Program-made: the position numbers and the translations under genes
Shown: one piece after another, positions 15,478 to 23,641 of the stretch
How the letters are laid out: each line of letters opens with the position of its first letter
Numbering within the stretch: the stretch's first letter is position 1
Notes under the pieces: model-generated
Seen by the model: only the letters and a program-made list of their open reading frames with translations
Database searches by the model: none
What the model was told of the DNA's origin: nothing
Origin: Castellaniella defragrans
GTDB taxonomy: Bacteria; Pseudomonadota; Gammaproteobacteria; Burkholderiales; Burkholderiaceae_B
Reading direction: 5' to 3'
DNA: 64,000 nucleotides
Assembly: GCF_014203015.1 (NCBI RefSeq)
Contig: NZ_JACHIB010000003.1
Location: forward strand, 1-64,000

Positions 15478-15831
15478 TCAGCCGTGCCGCAGCAACTGGC
15501 TGGCTTCCAGCGCGACCACGGCGATCACGGCCGCGATCTCCGTGCGCAGCAGGCGCTGATGCGTCTCGCGGGACGGCTCCCGCCGCAACAGGCGCCGACG
15601 CATCCACCACCAGCCGTAAGCCGTCGCTCCGTAGAGGCACAGCCGCCACACGAAGAAGTGGCCGGCGTGCGCCTGCAGCCAGTGCTGCCAGCCCTCGACG
15701 CCGCCGACCACGTGGATGCCGGCGATGTTCACCGCCACCGCGGCGGCGGCCACCAGCAAGGTCCACAGCAGCGCCACGCCGACGCGGCGGTTGAACAGCC
15801 ATGGCAGCCGCAGCCAGGCCAGCCGGCTCAC
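15478..15831 (-). CDS. Small ICE membrane protein upstream of the TraG-like gene
   Basis: A protein of about 117 residues, start (GTG)SRLAWLRLPWLFNRRVG, with two or three hydrophobic segments (VALLWTLLVAAAAVAVNIAG and FFVWRLCLYGATAYGWWW) and a basic C-terminal third. The GTG at 15831 is preceded by AGGAGG at 8 nt, which decides the start over an ATG further upstream. Its place between TIGR03755 and the TraG-like gene is constant in this ICE group. Function is not known. It may assist the mating channel. Confidence 0.72.
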   Translation of the reverse strand: MSRLAWLRLPWLFNRRVGVALLWTLLVAAAAVAVNIAGIHVVGGVEGWQHWLQAHAGHFFVWRLCLYGATAYGWWWMRRRLLRREPSRETHQRLLRTEIAAVIAVVALEASQLLRHG

Positions 15832-15910
15832 TGGACTACCCTCCTGTCGCTGGCGCGACATCCTCCCCTGGGGAGGTTCGCGCGCCCTTCGGGCGGCCGT
15901 GCGGGCGCGC

Positions 15911-17317
15911 TCATGGCGTACCGCTCCGCGGTTTCTGGACTTCCCGCAGACGGTCGCGCGTGGTGTCACCCTCGAAGACGCCGCGCGAGCCGGCAGCGCG
16001 GATGCTGTGGCGCTGGATGATCGCCATCGCCGAGTTGCCGGCCAGCGTGCGGCGCAGCTCCAGCTCGGTCTTGAGGTTGTTGATCTCCTGCTCCAGCGCG
16101 CTGTTCTCCTGGTCGACCGCCTGCACGGCCAGCTCGTTGGCGGCGACGTTCGGCTCCTTCTTGCCGGTCAGCAACGTGCGTTGCAGCAGCAGGGCCTTCT
16201 CCAGCACGCTGGACAGCGCAGCCTCGGACGCGAGGCGCCGGCCCAGCATGTCCTGGTCGGGTTCGTCACGCAGGGCCTCGATCACGCCGCGGGTGATCGG
16301 CAGCGAGCTGCTGCCGGCTGCGTCGAGATTGGCCAGCGTCGTCGGCCGGGCGCCCGTCACCAGTTCCTGCAGCGCCTGCAGCTTGGTCTCGTACTCTTCC
16401 TGGATCATTGGCGTCAGCCCGACGCCAGGCGTGGTCTGGGTCTTCGTGCAGTTTTCGCAGGTGCGCTGCTCGCGTTCGCCCAACACGCGGGTCGCCCAGT
16501 CCGCGGCCGCCTGGGGCGACGACCAGGTTTGGCAGGTCAGGCGGTTGCCGCAGGCGCTGCGCGCGATCGACGAGGTATCGGTGGCGCTGCGCCCGTTGAG
16601 CAGGTTGTAGCCCGCGCGCGTCACATCGCCGACCACCTTGATCGAACTCTGACCGGAGCCGCCCGCGTTGCCGCCGCCGACCCAGGGCACGCCGTTGTTC
16701 CCTTTGTTGGACTCGGCCTGCTCGATGGCGGAGACGGCATCGGTGCTGCTGACCGCATCCCGCAGCGCCATCCCTTCGGCGAGCTGGTCCCAGCCGGCCT
16801 GGCCGCCGGCCATATCCGCCATGCGATTGGCGATGGCACGGCAGGTCATCTTCGAGCGGTCGAAGTCCAGGCGCGCCTGGAGGATGCCGTTGGTCAGCAG
16901 GTTGTAGAGCCCCGGGTCGGCGCGCTGGATGATCAGGGCCGGCAGCGAGGCCGCGGCGCTGGTGGCGTTCTGGATCACGTTGCTCATGATCGTCTGGAAG
17001 CCGTTGGTGATGCCGTTGAGCTGGTTCTGCAGCGTCGTGGTGATGCTCATGTCGCCGCAGATCAGGTTGCTGTTCCAGCCGATCCCCACGCCGATGCTTT
17101 GCATGTTGCCGGCACCACCCATCGACACGGCCCGGCCGCCGCCGATGCTGTAGAGCACGTCGTCGCCGATCACGCTGCCGCTGACGTTCACGCCATTGGG
17201 GTCGATGCGGGTCTGCGCCCAGGCGGCGCCGACGGCCAGCGTGATGGCCGCCATGAGCAGCGTGGCCCGCAGGTGCGACTTCGCGCGGCGCAGGAAGTCA
17301 GGGAGGGAGGCGTTCAT
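15911..17317 (-). CDS. Integrating conjugative element protein, TIGR03755 family (TraH-like role)
   Basis: A 468-residue exported protein with signal peptide LRATLLMAAITLAVGAAWA (cleavage after AWA, about residue 34). The mature part contains Gly-rich segments (GGGRAVSMGGAG), paired cysteines (CGNRLTCQTW, CENC), and a C-terminal coiled coil (about 380-430, ELAVQAVDQENSALEQEINN). These fit TIGR03755, a periplasmic assembly protein of the G-type secretion system. The ATG at 17317 begins the signal peptide. It follows TIGR03756 closely in one operon. Confidence 0.87.
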   Translation of the reverse strand: MNASLPDFLRRAKSHLRATLLMAAITLAVGAAWAQTRIDPNGVNVSGSVIGDDVLYSIGGGRAVSMGGAGNMQSIGVGIGWNSNLICGDMSITTTLQNQLNGITNGFQTIMSNVIQNATSAAASLPALIIQRADPGLYNLLTNGILQARLDFDRSKMTCRAIANRMADMAGGQAGWDQLAEGMALRDAVSSTDAVSAIEQAESNKGNNGVPWVGGGNAGGSGQSSIKVVGDVTRAGYNLLNGRSATDTSSIARSACGNRLTCQTWSSPQAAADWATRVLGEREQRTCENCTKTQTTPGVGLTPMIQEEYETKLQALQELVTGARPTTLANLDAAGSSSLPITRGVIEALRDEPDQDMLGRRLASEAALSSVLEKALLLQRTLLTGKKEPNVAANELAVQAVDQENSALEQEINNLKTELELRRTLAGNSAMAIIQRHSIRAAGSRGVFEGDTTRDRLREVQKPRSGTP

Positions 17318-17327
17318 CGTGGGTTCC

Positions 17328-18272
17328 TCACATGAAATCGACGCTGCCGAGGAAGACCTGGCCACGGCGCCGGCAGCAGGAGTACGGCCGCCACAAGGCC
17401 CAGGCGTAGTCGCCCTGCTGGGCCTGCACGCGGGTGCGGCTGTGCGGGAAGACCACGCAACTGTTCGAGAGCGTGGGCGTCAGCTCCTGCCACTTGCCCG
17501 TCGAGGCGTCGGTCTCCATCAGCGCGCCGGCCGGCCAGTAGCCGTCGCGGGCGTTGGCCAGCAGGGGCTGATACACGTGAATCTGGTTGCGGCGCGTCAC
17601 GATGTCGCCCGCGCGCTGCGCGACCACGGCGCCGCTCTTGTGGTCGTCGGTCTGGTGCAGGAAGCCACCGCGGGGATACACGTTGCCCCAGAGGTTCAGG
17701 CCAGTGCGCGTACCGATTTCGCGCCGGCCGGGGATGAGCGCTTCGGGATAGAACGCTTCCGGGATGTTGTAGCGCCAGGCGATCGTGTCGAGCGTGCTCA
17801 GCAGATACGGCATGAAGGCCGTGCCCGCGCCTTCGCAGGTGTAACCGGAGGCGCTGGCGAACTGGCTGAACACCATCCCGGCCGGATGGCCGATGACATC
17901 GGCGTTCTTGAACTTGGCGAGGTTGTTCTCGTTGTCGTGATTGGTCGTGCCGTCACCGCCAGCCTTGGCGCTCGGGTTGGGCATGCTCATCGCCCTGACT
18001 TCCAGCCACGGGTTTTCGCCGGTGTTCGAGTAGCTCGACACCACCGCATCGGGGACGTAGTGGCGCACCTTGACGGAGGTGCGCACCGAGCAGCCGAAGG
18101 GCGTGCAGTACAGCCAGTAGCAGATTCCGACCACGCGGTATTCGAGGCAGTCGGGGGACAGCGCCGACGAGACGATGGTGGCGGTGTCCAGGGCGAATGT
18201 CGACGTGGCCGCGCTCAGCAGCAGCGAGGCGGCGGTGGCGCGCAGGCGCCGGCGTGCCAGCAGGAGGCTCAT
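17328..18272 (-). CDS. Integrating conjugative element protein, TIGR03756 family (TraU-like)
   Basis: A 314-residue exported protein with a signal peptide (LRATAASLLLSAATSTFA) and a cysteine-rich N-terminal region (PDCLEYRVVGICYWLYCTPF) typical of TraU-like proteins of conjugative systems. The C-terminal half contains YSCCRRRGQVFLGSVDFM. In F-type systems TraU supports DNA transfer more than pilus formation. The same is inferred here. The gene overlaps the stop of TIGR03757 by 4 bp and is part of the minus-strand transfer operon. Confidence 0.88.
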   Translation of the reverse strand: MSLLLARRRLRATAASLLLSAATSTFALDTATIVSSALSPDCLEYRVVGICYWLYCTPFGCSVRTSVKVRHYVPDAVVSSYSNTGENPWLEVRAMSMPNPSAKAGGDGTTNHDNENNLAKFKNADVIGHPAGMVFSQFASASGYTCEGAGTAFMPYLLSTLDTIAWRYNIPEAFYPEALIPGRREIGTRTGLNLWGNVYPRGGFLHQTDDHKSGAVVAQRAGDIVTRRNQIHVYQPLLANARDGYWPAGALMETDASTGKWQELTPTLSNSCVVFPHSRTRVQAQQGDYAWALWRPYSCCRRRGQVFLGSVDFM

Positions 18273-18718
18273 GGCTGCGTGCTCCGGTAGGCGTTGATGC
18301 GCGCGACGGCGCGGGGCACGTCGGGCTCGCCGTAGACCACGTAGCGTCGATCGACCACCACGGCGGGAATCTTGGCGATGCCCAGCCCCCAGGCATCCGC
18401 GACACCTTGGTAGGCATGGCCGATGCGGCGCTGCAGGGCCTCGCCGCCGTCATGCAACCCCTGCCGCACCAGGGCCGCGGCCTGTCGCGGGTCGGCCGGC
18501 AGGTGCGCGGCGAGTTCGACCTCGATGCGCGTGGCCTGGTCCAGCTCGATGACCCGCACGCCGGCCGGGGCCTGCACCGGATGACGGCTGTCGGTGACGA
18601 CGAGCACATCGGCGGCCGCCGCGATGGGAGCGAGCAGCGCGGCGCACAGTCCAGCGGCCAGCCTGGCGGCCAGGGAGCGCCGCGAGACGGCAGGAAGGTT
18701 GAGGAAATGAGCCGGCAT
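18269..18718 (-). CDS. Integrating conjugative element protein, TIGR03757 family
   Basis: A 149-residue exported protein: signal peptide to about residue 36 (LAARLAAGLCAALLAPIAAAA), then DVLVVTDSRHPVQAP and a TrbC-like thioredoxin-fold segment without a CxxC. The C-terminal part contains GIAKIPAVVVDRRYVVYGEP. It corresponds to TIGR03757, placed in most ICEclc-type elements directly before the TraU-like gene. It is probably a periplasmic assembly factor like TrbC of F. It overlaps the next gene by 4 bp. Confidence 0.86.
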   Translation of the reverse strand: MPAHFLNLPAVSRRSLAARLAAGLCAALLAPIAAAADVLVVTDSRHPVQAPAGVRVIELDQATRIEVELAAHLPADPRQAAALVRQGLHDGGEALQRRIGHAYQGVADAWGLGIAKIPAVVVDRRYVVYGEPDVPRAVARINAYRSTQP

Positions 18719-18825
18719 GTCGCGTCTCCGAGGAGTCGATGCAGGCTCGTAGTCGAGCGCAAATGCAGATCAGGGAACGACAAAGAAACCGAAACCGGTC
18801 AGCCCCGATTCCCTGCGGACCGGCG

Positions 18826-18852
18826 AAAAGAAACGGGAGCCAAGGGCTCCCG
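18826..18852 (-). terminator. Rho-independent terminator after radC
   Basis: CGGGAGCC-AAG-GGCTCCCG (18834-18852) forms a perfect 8-bp stem. On the minus strand it is followed by TTTCTTTT, a good U-rich tail. It lies 20 bp beyond the radC stop and would end transcripts of radC and upstream genes. This separates radC from the TIGR03757-TraG operon. Confidence 0.85.
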
Positions 18853-18871
18853 TGGTGATGAATTGAGTGCG

Positions 18872-19366
18872 CTACAACAAGCCGGCTTCTGCGAACGAGT
18901 ACGGACTGCCCTTGCCGACGATGAAGTGGTCCAGCACCCGGGCATCGACGGTGGCCAGGGCGCTCTTCAACCGCTCGGTGATCGCACGATCAGCGGCCGA
19001 GGGCTCGGTGTTCCCCGAGGGATGCTGATGCGCCAGGATCAGCGCCGAAGCGTTGAGCGCCAGCGCACGCTGGACCACCACCCTCGGATACACCGAAGTC
19101 TGGTCGACCGTGCCCCGGAACAGCGGCTCAAAGGCGAGCACCTGGTGCTGGTTGTCGAGAAACACGACGGCGAAGATTTCGTTTGGCTCCGCGACCAGTT
19201 TCAGGCGCAGGTAGTCGCGCACGGCGGCGGGACTGCCCAGCGCCGGACCGGCCTTGAACACGCGGTTCTCCAGCAGGGTGATGGCCTGCCGGATGATCCA
19301 GTCTTCGTGCTGGGCGGCGATCAGGGTGAGCGACTCCGGGCGGGAGTCGGCGATGACGAGAGACAT
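18872..19366 (-). CDS. radC: RadC-family JAB-domain protein of the ICE
   Basis: A 164-residue protein with the RadC (JAB/MPN-like) fold: an N-terminal helix region, then [17 protein letters not shown] and the metal-binding motif [14 protein letters not shown] (about 111-124). A helix-hairpin-helix region found in chromosomal RadC is absent, as is usual for mobile-element RadC proteins. Despite the name, a DNA-repair role is not established. The ATG at 19366 has GGAGG upstream, and an in-frame extension is non-conserved. A strong leader hairpin precedes it and a terminator follows. Confidence 0.9.
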   Translation of the reverse strand: MSLVIADSRPESLTLIAAQHEDWIIRQAITLLENRVFKAGPALGSPAAVRDYLRLKLVAEPNEIFAVVFLDNQHQVLAFEPLFRGTVDQTSVYPRVVVQRALALNASALILAHQHPSGNTEPSAADRAITERLKSALATVDARVLDHFIVGKGSPYSFAEAGLL

Positions 19367-19402
19367 GGCGAACCTCCAATGGATGAGATCGGAGGGCGCC
19401 TG

Positions 19403-19428
19403 CCCCTGGAGGGCAAACCCTCCTGGGG
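19403..19428 (-). ncRNA. Leader hairpin upstream of radC (radC-motif-like)
   Basis: CCCC-T-GGAGGG-CAAA-CCCTCC-T-GGGG: a 6-bp stem extended by four G-C pairs after a single T-T mismatch, in the 5' leader of radC on the minus strand. Position and form recall the radC RNA motif described computationally for leaders of radC and other DNA-related genes. It was not checked against a covariance model. Comparable hairpins precede the genes at 55-62 kb. Confidence 0.6.
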
Positions 19429-19436
19429 ACGATGGG

Positions 19437-19577
19437 GATGGAACAGGTGACGAGCGGGCATCCACCACCGCGGATGCGATGGCTGTTCGCGTCAAGGGAT
19501 GCGATGCGAACGGGTTTCGATCAACGCGGACGAGCCGCGCCGCAGCCTTGAAGATCGATGGCTACCTGGGCATGTCA
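19437..19577 (-). ncRNA. Structured leader element, copy 1 (radC side)
   Basis: About 140 nt between the DsbA-like gene and the radC hairpin. It shares extended, gapped similarity with 61735-61866. Common blocks are ATCAACGCGG, CGCAGCCTTGAAGATCG, CCTGGGCATGTC and GGAACAG. Stems seen in both copies on the minus strand are CGCGG/CCGCG, GTTCGC/GCGAAC and, here, GCATCC/GGATGC. The first 15 nt overlap the end of the DsbA-like gene. It could be a structured RNA or a shared promoter region. Confidence 0.55.
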
Positions 19578-20305
19578 CCGGCAACGCCGGCGGGCATGTC
19601 TGGGGAATGGGCGGGTTCGGCTGCGGTCGTGCTGCCGACGGCGAGCAGGTCGATGGCCGACAGCAAGGCATCGCCTTCGACGGGACCGTGCAGCAGGAGG
19701 GTCTTGCCGGACTCGCGGTCGCGCAGTTGCAGGGCCGGCGTGGCCGCGATGCCCTGCTGTGCCGCTTCCGCCGCCTGGGCACGGATGACGGCATCGGGGC
19801 GATCGCTGTCGAGACAACCCTGCATGGCTGGCGTGAGGTCGGGATAGCGCAGGCCCTCCGGCAGGCCCTGGCCGTCGCCACGGGTGTGCGCGTAGAGCCA
19901 CGCCACGGCCTGCCAGAAGGTGGCATGTCCGCCCGTCTCGCCCGCGCACTCGGCCAGGCGTGCCTCGGCAGTCGCGGCCGGCTCGTGCATGGACAGCGGC
20001 AGGTGGTGCCACTGCCAGTTCACCTCGGGATGGGCGTCGATCCAGCGCTTGAGCGCGGGGAAGTAGGCCCGGCAGTACGGACACTCCAGGTCGGCGTACC
20101 CGACCACCGTGAAGCGCGCATCGGCACGGCCATACAGCCAGGGCGGGCCGGCCGGTTTCGGCGCTTCGGACCCGGCGGCGGCCAGGGGCATCGACTCGGT
20201 TGCCGGATGCGGCGCGCGCAGCAGCATCCACGAGGCCATCGCAATCGTCGCCACGATCAGTAGACCGATCCAGGGATGACGGCGGGCGAATGAAGGCAGG
20301 CGCAT
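19562..20305 (-). CDS. Membrane-anchored DsbA-like thiol-disulfide protein of the transfer operon
   Basis: A 247-residue protein with a signal anchor (HPWIGLLIVATIAMASWMLL) and a thioredoxin/DsbA-type domain: DARFTVVGYADLECPYCRAY carries the CPYC active site. The cis-proline region is IAATPALQLRD. It probably catalyses disulfide formation in the cysteine-rich periplasmic transfer proteins (TraU-like, TIGR03755), as DsbC-like TrbB does in F. The ATG at 20305 begins the anchor. It lies 14 bp after the VirB4-type ATPase gene. Confidence 0.85.
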   Translation of the reverse strand: MRLPSFARRHPWIGLLIVATIAMASWMLLRAPHPATESMPLAAAGSEAPKPAGPPWLYGRADARFTVVGYADLECPYCRAYFPALKRWIDAHPEVNWQWHHLPLSMHEPAATAEARLAECAGETGGHATFWQAVAWLYAHTRGDGQGLPEGLRYPDLTPAMQGCLDSDRPDAVIRAQAAEAAQQGIAATPALQLRDRESGKTLLLHGPVEGDALLSAIDLLAVGSTTAAEPAHSPDMPAGVAGDMPR

Positions 20306-20318
20306 CGTGTCGCTCCCG

Positions 20319-23207
20319 TCAGGCCAGCGTGTCCAGCGCCAGGGGTTCGATGCCCCTCGCACGGTCGATCTTCTCGGCCACGCGGAAGGCGGCATCCAGC
20401 TCGCTGATGCCGTGCTGCTGCATCAACTGGAAGCGTTCGGCCTTCTCCTCGGGCTCGGTCATCGCCATCGCCAGGTAGAGGCTGGGCGGCACGGCGCGGA
20501 ACAGCACTTCCATCGACTTGGACAGAATGACGCCCTCGCTGAACTTGCCGGCCTCCTTGCGGGCCGAGAGCATCAGCGCCTTCTGCGAAGCGTTGAGTTC
20601 GCGGAAGCGCGCGATCTTCTCGACTTCATCGGGCGGCATCGACAGGCAGATCCACCACTCGATCATGTTGAGCATGGGCTCGGCCGCTTTTGGCAGGTCG
20701 TCCAGGTTCTGCGTAGCGAGCCAGAACCAGGCGCCGAGCTTGCGCCACATCTTGGTGATCTTGACCACGTAAGGCGCGAGTAGTGGGTTCTTCGTGATGA
20801 TGTGGCCTTCGTCCGTCACGTTGATGATCGGGCGACCCAGGAACTGGTCGCGCTCGGCGATGTTGTTGACGGTGTTGATGAGCGAGATGTAGGCAATCGA
20901 GAGTTGGGCGTTGTAGCCCTCGCGCGCGAAGGTGGCGAGGTCCACGATGGTGATGTCCGCCTCGGGCCACGGCGTGCCGGACCGGTCGAACATCTCGCCG
21001 TCCACGCCCTGGCAGAACATATCCATGGCGTCGGCCATCTCCAGCAGCCGTGCGCGCCGCATCTCCGGCAGCGTGGCGTCGCGGGCGCGCTCGCGCAGCG
21101 CGTCGCGCACATCGCGCGTGAGCACCGTGCGCTTGTCCGCCACGCAATGCTGGGCCGCATCGAGAATGCACTGACGGATCAGGCTGCGGTCGGCGCGCGT
21201 CATGCGCGCCTCCTCCTTGTCCTCGCCGCCGGTAATCATCAGCCGTGCAGTGATCTCCAGCTCGCCGAGCACGTCGCGCTGCTCGTCGCCTTCCACCGCC
21301 ATGCCGGCATCGGTCTGCTCTTCGTCGAGCGCATCGGCGTCCAGCGTCTGTACCTGGCTCGGCGTATCGACTAGGCGCCAGGCGTCGGCGAACGGCGCCA
21401 GACTGACGCCCGCGCCCGGCGCGAGCTTCACCCGATGCACGGTGAGGCCCAAGCGTGCCGCGAAGTCGCCGAACAGGCCGAAGCTGTTGCCCGCCTCGAC
21501 GATGAACAGGCGCGGCCGATAGATCGCCGTGACTTGGTTCAGGATGTTGTTGAGTGTCGCGCTCTTGCCCGAACCCGTGGGGCCGAACAGGAACAGGTGC
21601 GCGTTCATCTGCCGGTCGAGGCGGTTCAACGGATCGAAGGTGATCGGGCCGCCGCCGCGGTTGAAGAACGTGATGCCCGGATGCCCCGTTCCCTGGCTGC
21701 GGCCCCAGACCGGCGCCAGGTTCGCCGCATGTTGCGCGAACATGAGCTGGGTGTACCACTGGCGCTTGTCGGCAGCCGGATCGAACACGCACGGCAGCCA
21801 GCGCAGATAGCTGTTCAGCGGCGCCACCTCGTCCTCTTCGCGTACCGGTTGCAGGCCGGCGTTGAGCATCACGTTGACGAGCTGCAGGGCGCGCGCATCG
21901 AGCTGGGCCAAGTCGCGGCCGCGCAGGTAGAACGCCAGCGCGCCGCGGTAGAGCTTGTGCGCGCTGCCGATCAGGCCGCGCGCCTGCTGCACGTCCTGGC
22001 GGGCCTGCTCCGAGGCCAGGGTCTCGCCGACGGCCTTCCTGGCGAGGTGGTTGAGGTGCGCCTCCAGCACGTCCTGGGGCGTGGCGACCAGCGTCAGGCA
22101 CATCACCGTGTCCTCGGGCATCTGGTCGAACAGCGCGTTCATGGCATCGCCGCCTTTGCGCGTCTCGCCCGTCAGATGGCCCGTCACGGGTGGCGTGCGC
22201 AGGCGATCCATCACGATCACCCGATGCGGCATGCCGTCGAAGAACCACAGGCCGTTGGGCACGTCCGAACGGGGCTCGCCGAAGAACAGGCGCTGCGCGA
22301 AGTCGGTGCCGCTGGCGAGTTCGATCTCACCCTCCTCCCGCTCTTCCGGGTAGCGGGTCAGCGCGTAGAAGCGTTCCCGGTCTTCGGCAGTGGCGCCGAG
22401 CAGGGTCGGATTCGGGTTGAACCAGCGCAGCAGCCAGGCGTGGATGTCCGCCGCGCCGAGACGCCGAGCCTTCACGCCGGCATTCGCCAGCCCGCCGGCG
22501 AGGCGGTCGCAGATCGTGGTCAGCGCCTGCTCGGGCGACTGGCCGCGCCGCGGGGCCGGGGCCGCAGACGTGCGCCGGTAGACCACCATGCGCACGCGCC
22601 GCACCTGGCCGCGCCACGGCAGGCGCGTCACCGTGGTGTCCTCGAACAGGCCGCCCGGCTTGGCGATGGCCCGCAGGTGATGGGCGAAGAAGCGCAGGTA
22701 GAAGTCGCTGAACGCGCTGCCCTGCGCACGCGGCTGCAGATAGTTCGCCAGGGAGCGCAGATAGTTGTCCCAGTCGGCCTCGTCCTGGGCGTAGAGCTGC
22801 ACCACCCAGGGGTTGTCGTCCAACTCGTCAAAGGAGTCCTGCAGGGCGTTCTCCAGCGCATCGCGCGCCTGCCACAGCCAGGCCATCTCGCGGCCCTCGG
22901 TGCCGACCGGCGCCAGTTCGAAGAAGGCCGCCACCGACTGGCCGTCTTCCAGCAACATGCACTTGCTGCCGGGCAGGTACTCAACCCAGGGCAGCAAGTC
23001 CGCGAACGACGGCGCGACGCCATAGAGCGCATCGTGGTCGTCCTGGGTGGCCGGCCTGCGCCGGCCCCGGACGAGCGCGCTGCCCGGCTCGGCGACACCC
23101 TGTGCCGCCAGCGCCGTCACGTGCCGCGCCCAGGCATCATCGGTCGCATCCGCGGCGTCAACAGGCGATGCGTCGGACTTGCGTGACCACGGCAGCGACC
23201 AGGCCAT
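20319..23207 (-). CDS. Conjugative transfer ATPase, VirB4/TraC type (TIGR03744-like)
   Basis: A 962-residue cytoplasmic ATPase that energises pilus assembly and mating-channel function. The Walker A motif is GPTGSGKSATLNN near residue 535. A Walker B-like segment (ADITIVDLATFAR) lies near 750 and a conserved ATQNLDDLPKAAEPMLNMIE stretch near 840, both typical of VirB4/TraC/TraU ATPases. Length matches the ICE family. It starts one base into the stop of the TIGR03751 lipoprotein gene (TGATG), so the two are translationally coupled. Confidence 0.93.
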   Translation of the reverse strand: MAWSLPWSRKSDASPVDAADATDDAWARHVTALAAQGVAEPGSALVRGRRRPATQDDHDALYGVAPSFADLLPWVEYLPGSKCMLLEDGQSVAAFFELAPVGTEGREMAWLWQARDALENALQDSFDELDDNPWVVQLYAQDEADWDNYLRSLANYLQPRAQGSAFSDFYLRFFAHHLRAIAKPGGLFEDTTVTRLPWRGQVRRVRMVVYRRTSAAPAPRRGQSPEQALTTICDRLAGGLANAGVKARRLGAADIHAWLLRWFNPNPTLLGATAEDRERFYALTRYPEEREEGEIELASGTDFAQRLFFGEPRSDVPNGLWFFDGMPHRVIVMDRLRTPPVTGHLTGETRKGGDAMNALFDQMPEDTVMCLTLVATPQDVLEAHLNHLARKAVGETLASEQARQDVQQARGLIGSAHKLYRGALAFYLRGRDLAQLDARALQLVNVMLNAGLQPVREEDEVAPLNSYLRWLPCVFDPAADKRQWYTQLMFAQHAANLAPVWGRSQGTGHPGITFFNRGGGPITFDPLNRLDRQMNAHLFLFGPTGSGKSATLNNILNQVTAIYRPRLFIVEAGNSFGLFGDFAARLGLTVHRVKLAPGAGVSLAPFADAWRLVDTPSQVQTLDADALDEEQTDAGMAVEGDEQRDVLGELEITARLMITGGEDKEEARMTRADRSLIRQCILDAAQHCVADKRTVLTRDVRDALRERARDATLPEMRRARLLEMADAMDMFCQGVDGEMFDRSGTPWPEADITIVDLATFAREGYNAQLSIAYISLINTVNNIAERDQFLGRPIINVTDEGHIITKNPLLAPYVVKITKMWRKLGAWFWLATQNLDDLPKAAEPMLNMIEWWICLSMPPDEVEKIARFRELNASQKALMLSARKEAGKFSEGVILSKSMEVLFRAVPPSLYLAMAMTEPEEKAERFQLMQQHGISELDAAFRVAEKIDRARGIEPLALDTLA

Positions 23208-23641
23208 CAGTAGTCCTCCACGCGCTCGCCCGGCATCGCGTACTGCACGCGCTGGTAGAGCGGGAACACCGTGCTGTAGCCGGGCACCGGCACCGGGTCG
23301 GTGCCCGCCAGGTGCGGGAATACGTACATCACCAGGTCGGGGTTCGGCAGGCGGTGGAACTGGCGGTGAATCTCGTTCTGCGCGGTACGGGTGTAGCGCG
23401 CCTGCACGCCGGGCGCCGCCTGCACATCGGCATCGGCCAGCGGCCGGCGCAGGCCCTGGCGCGCATCGAGCAGTTGCCGCGCGGCCTGGCCGCTGCCCGC
23501 GCCGCCGCCGGTCTCCTGATGCCAGATGTCGAGCATGGTGCTGTCGCCGTGCGGCAGCAGCTTCTCCTTGCTGGTGGCGCAGCCGCCGAGCAGAGTGGCC
23601 GCCAGCAGCACGGCGGCCGCGTCAATCCAGATCCGAGGCAT
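23207..23641 (-). CDS. Conjugative transfer region lipoprotein, TIGR03751 family
   Basis: A 144-residue lipoprotein: signal sequence AAAVLLAATLLGGCATSKEK with lipobox LGGC (C21). The mature part includes LPHGDSTMLDIWHQETGGG and RLPNPDLVMYVFPHL. This pattern defines TIGR03751, probably the VirB7/TraV-like outer-membrane component of the G-type channel. Its 5' end overlaps TIGR03752 by 20 bp, and its stop overlaps the ATPase start. Confidence 0.88.
   Translation of the reverse strand: MPRIWIDAAAVLLAATLLGGCATSKEKLLPHGDSTMLDIWHQETGGGAGSGQAARQLLDARQGLRRPLADADVQAAPGVQARYTRTAQNEIHRQFHRLPNPDLVMYVFPHLAGTDPVPVPGYSTVFPLYQRVQYAMPGERVEDY

Noticed and set aside
21435..23186. 583-codon plus-strand open frame opposite the VirB4-type ATPase gene
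   Set aside because: The antisense ATPase has Walker motifs and full length. The plus-strand product is low-complexity Arg/Ala/Gln/His, a typical shadow.
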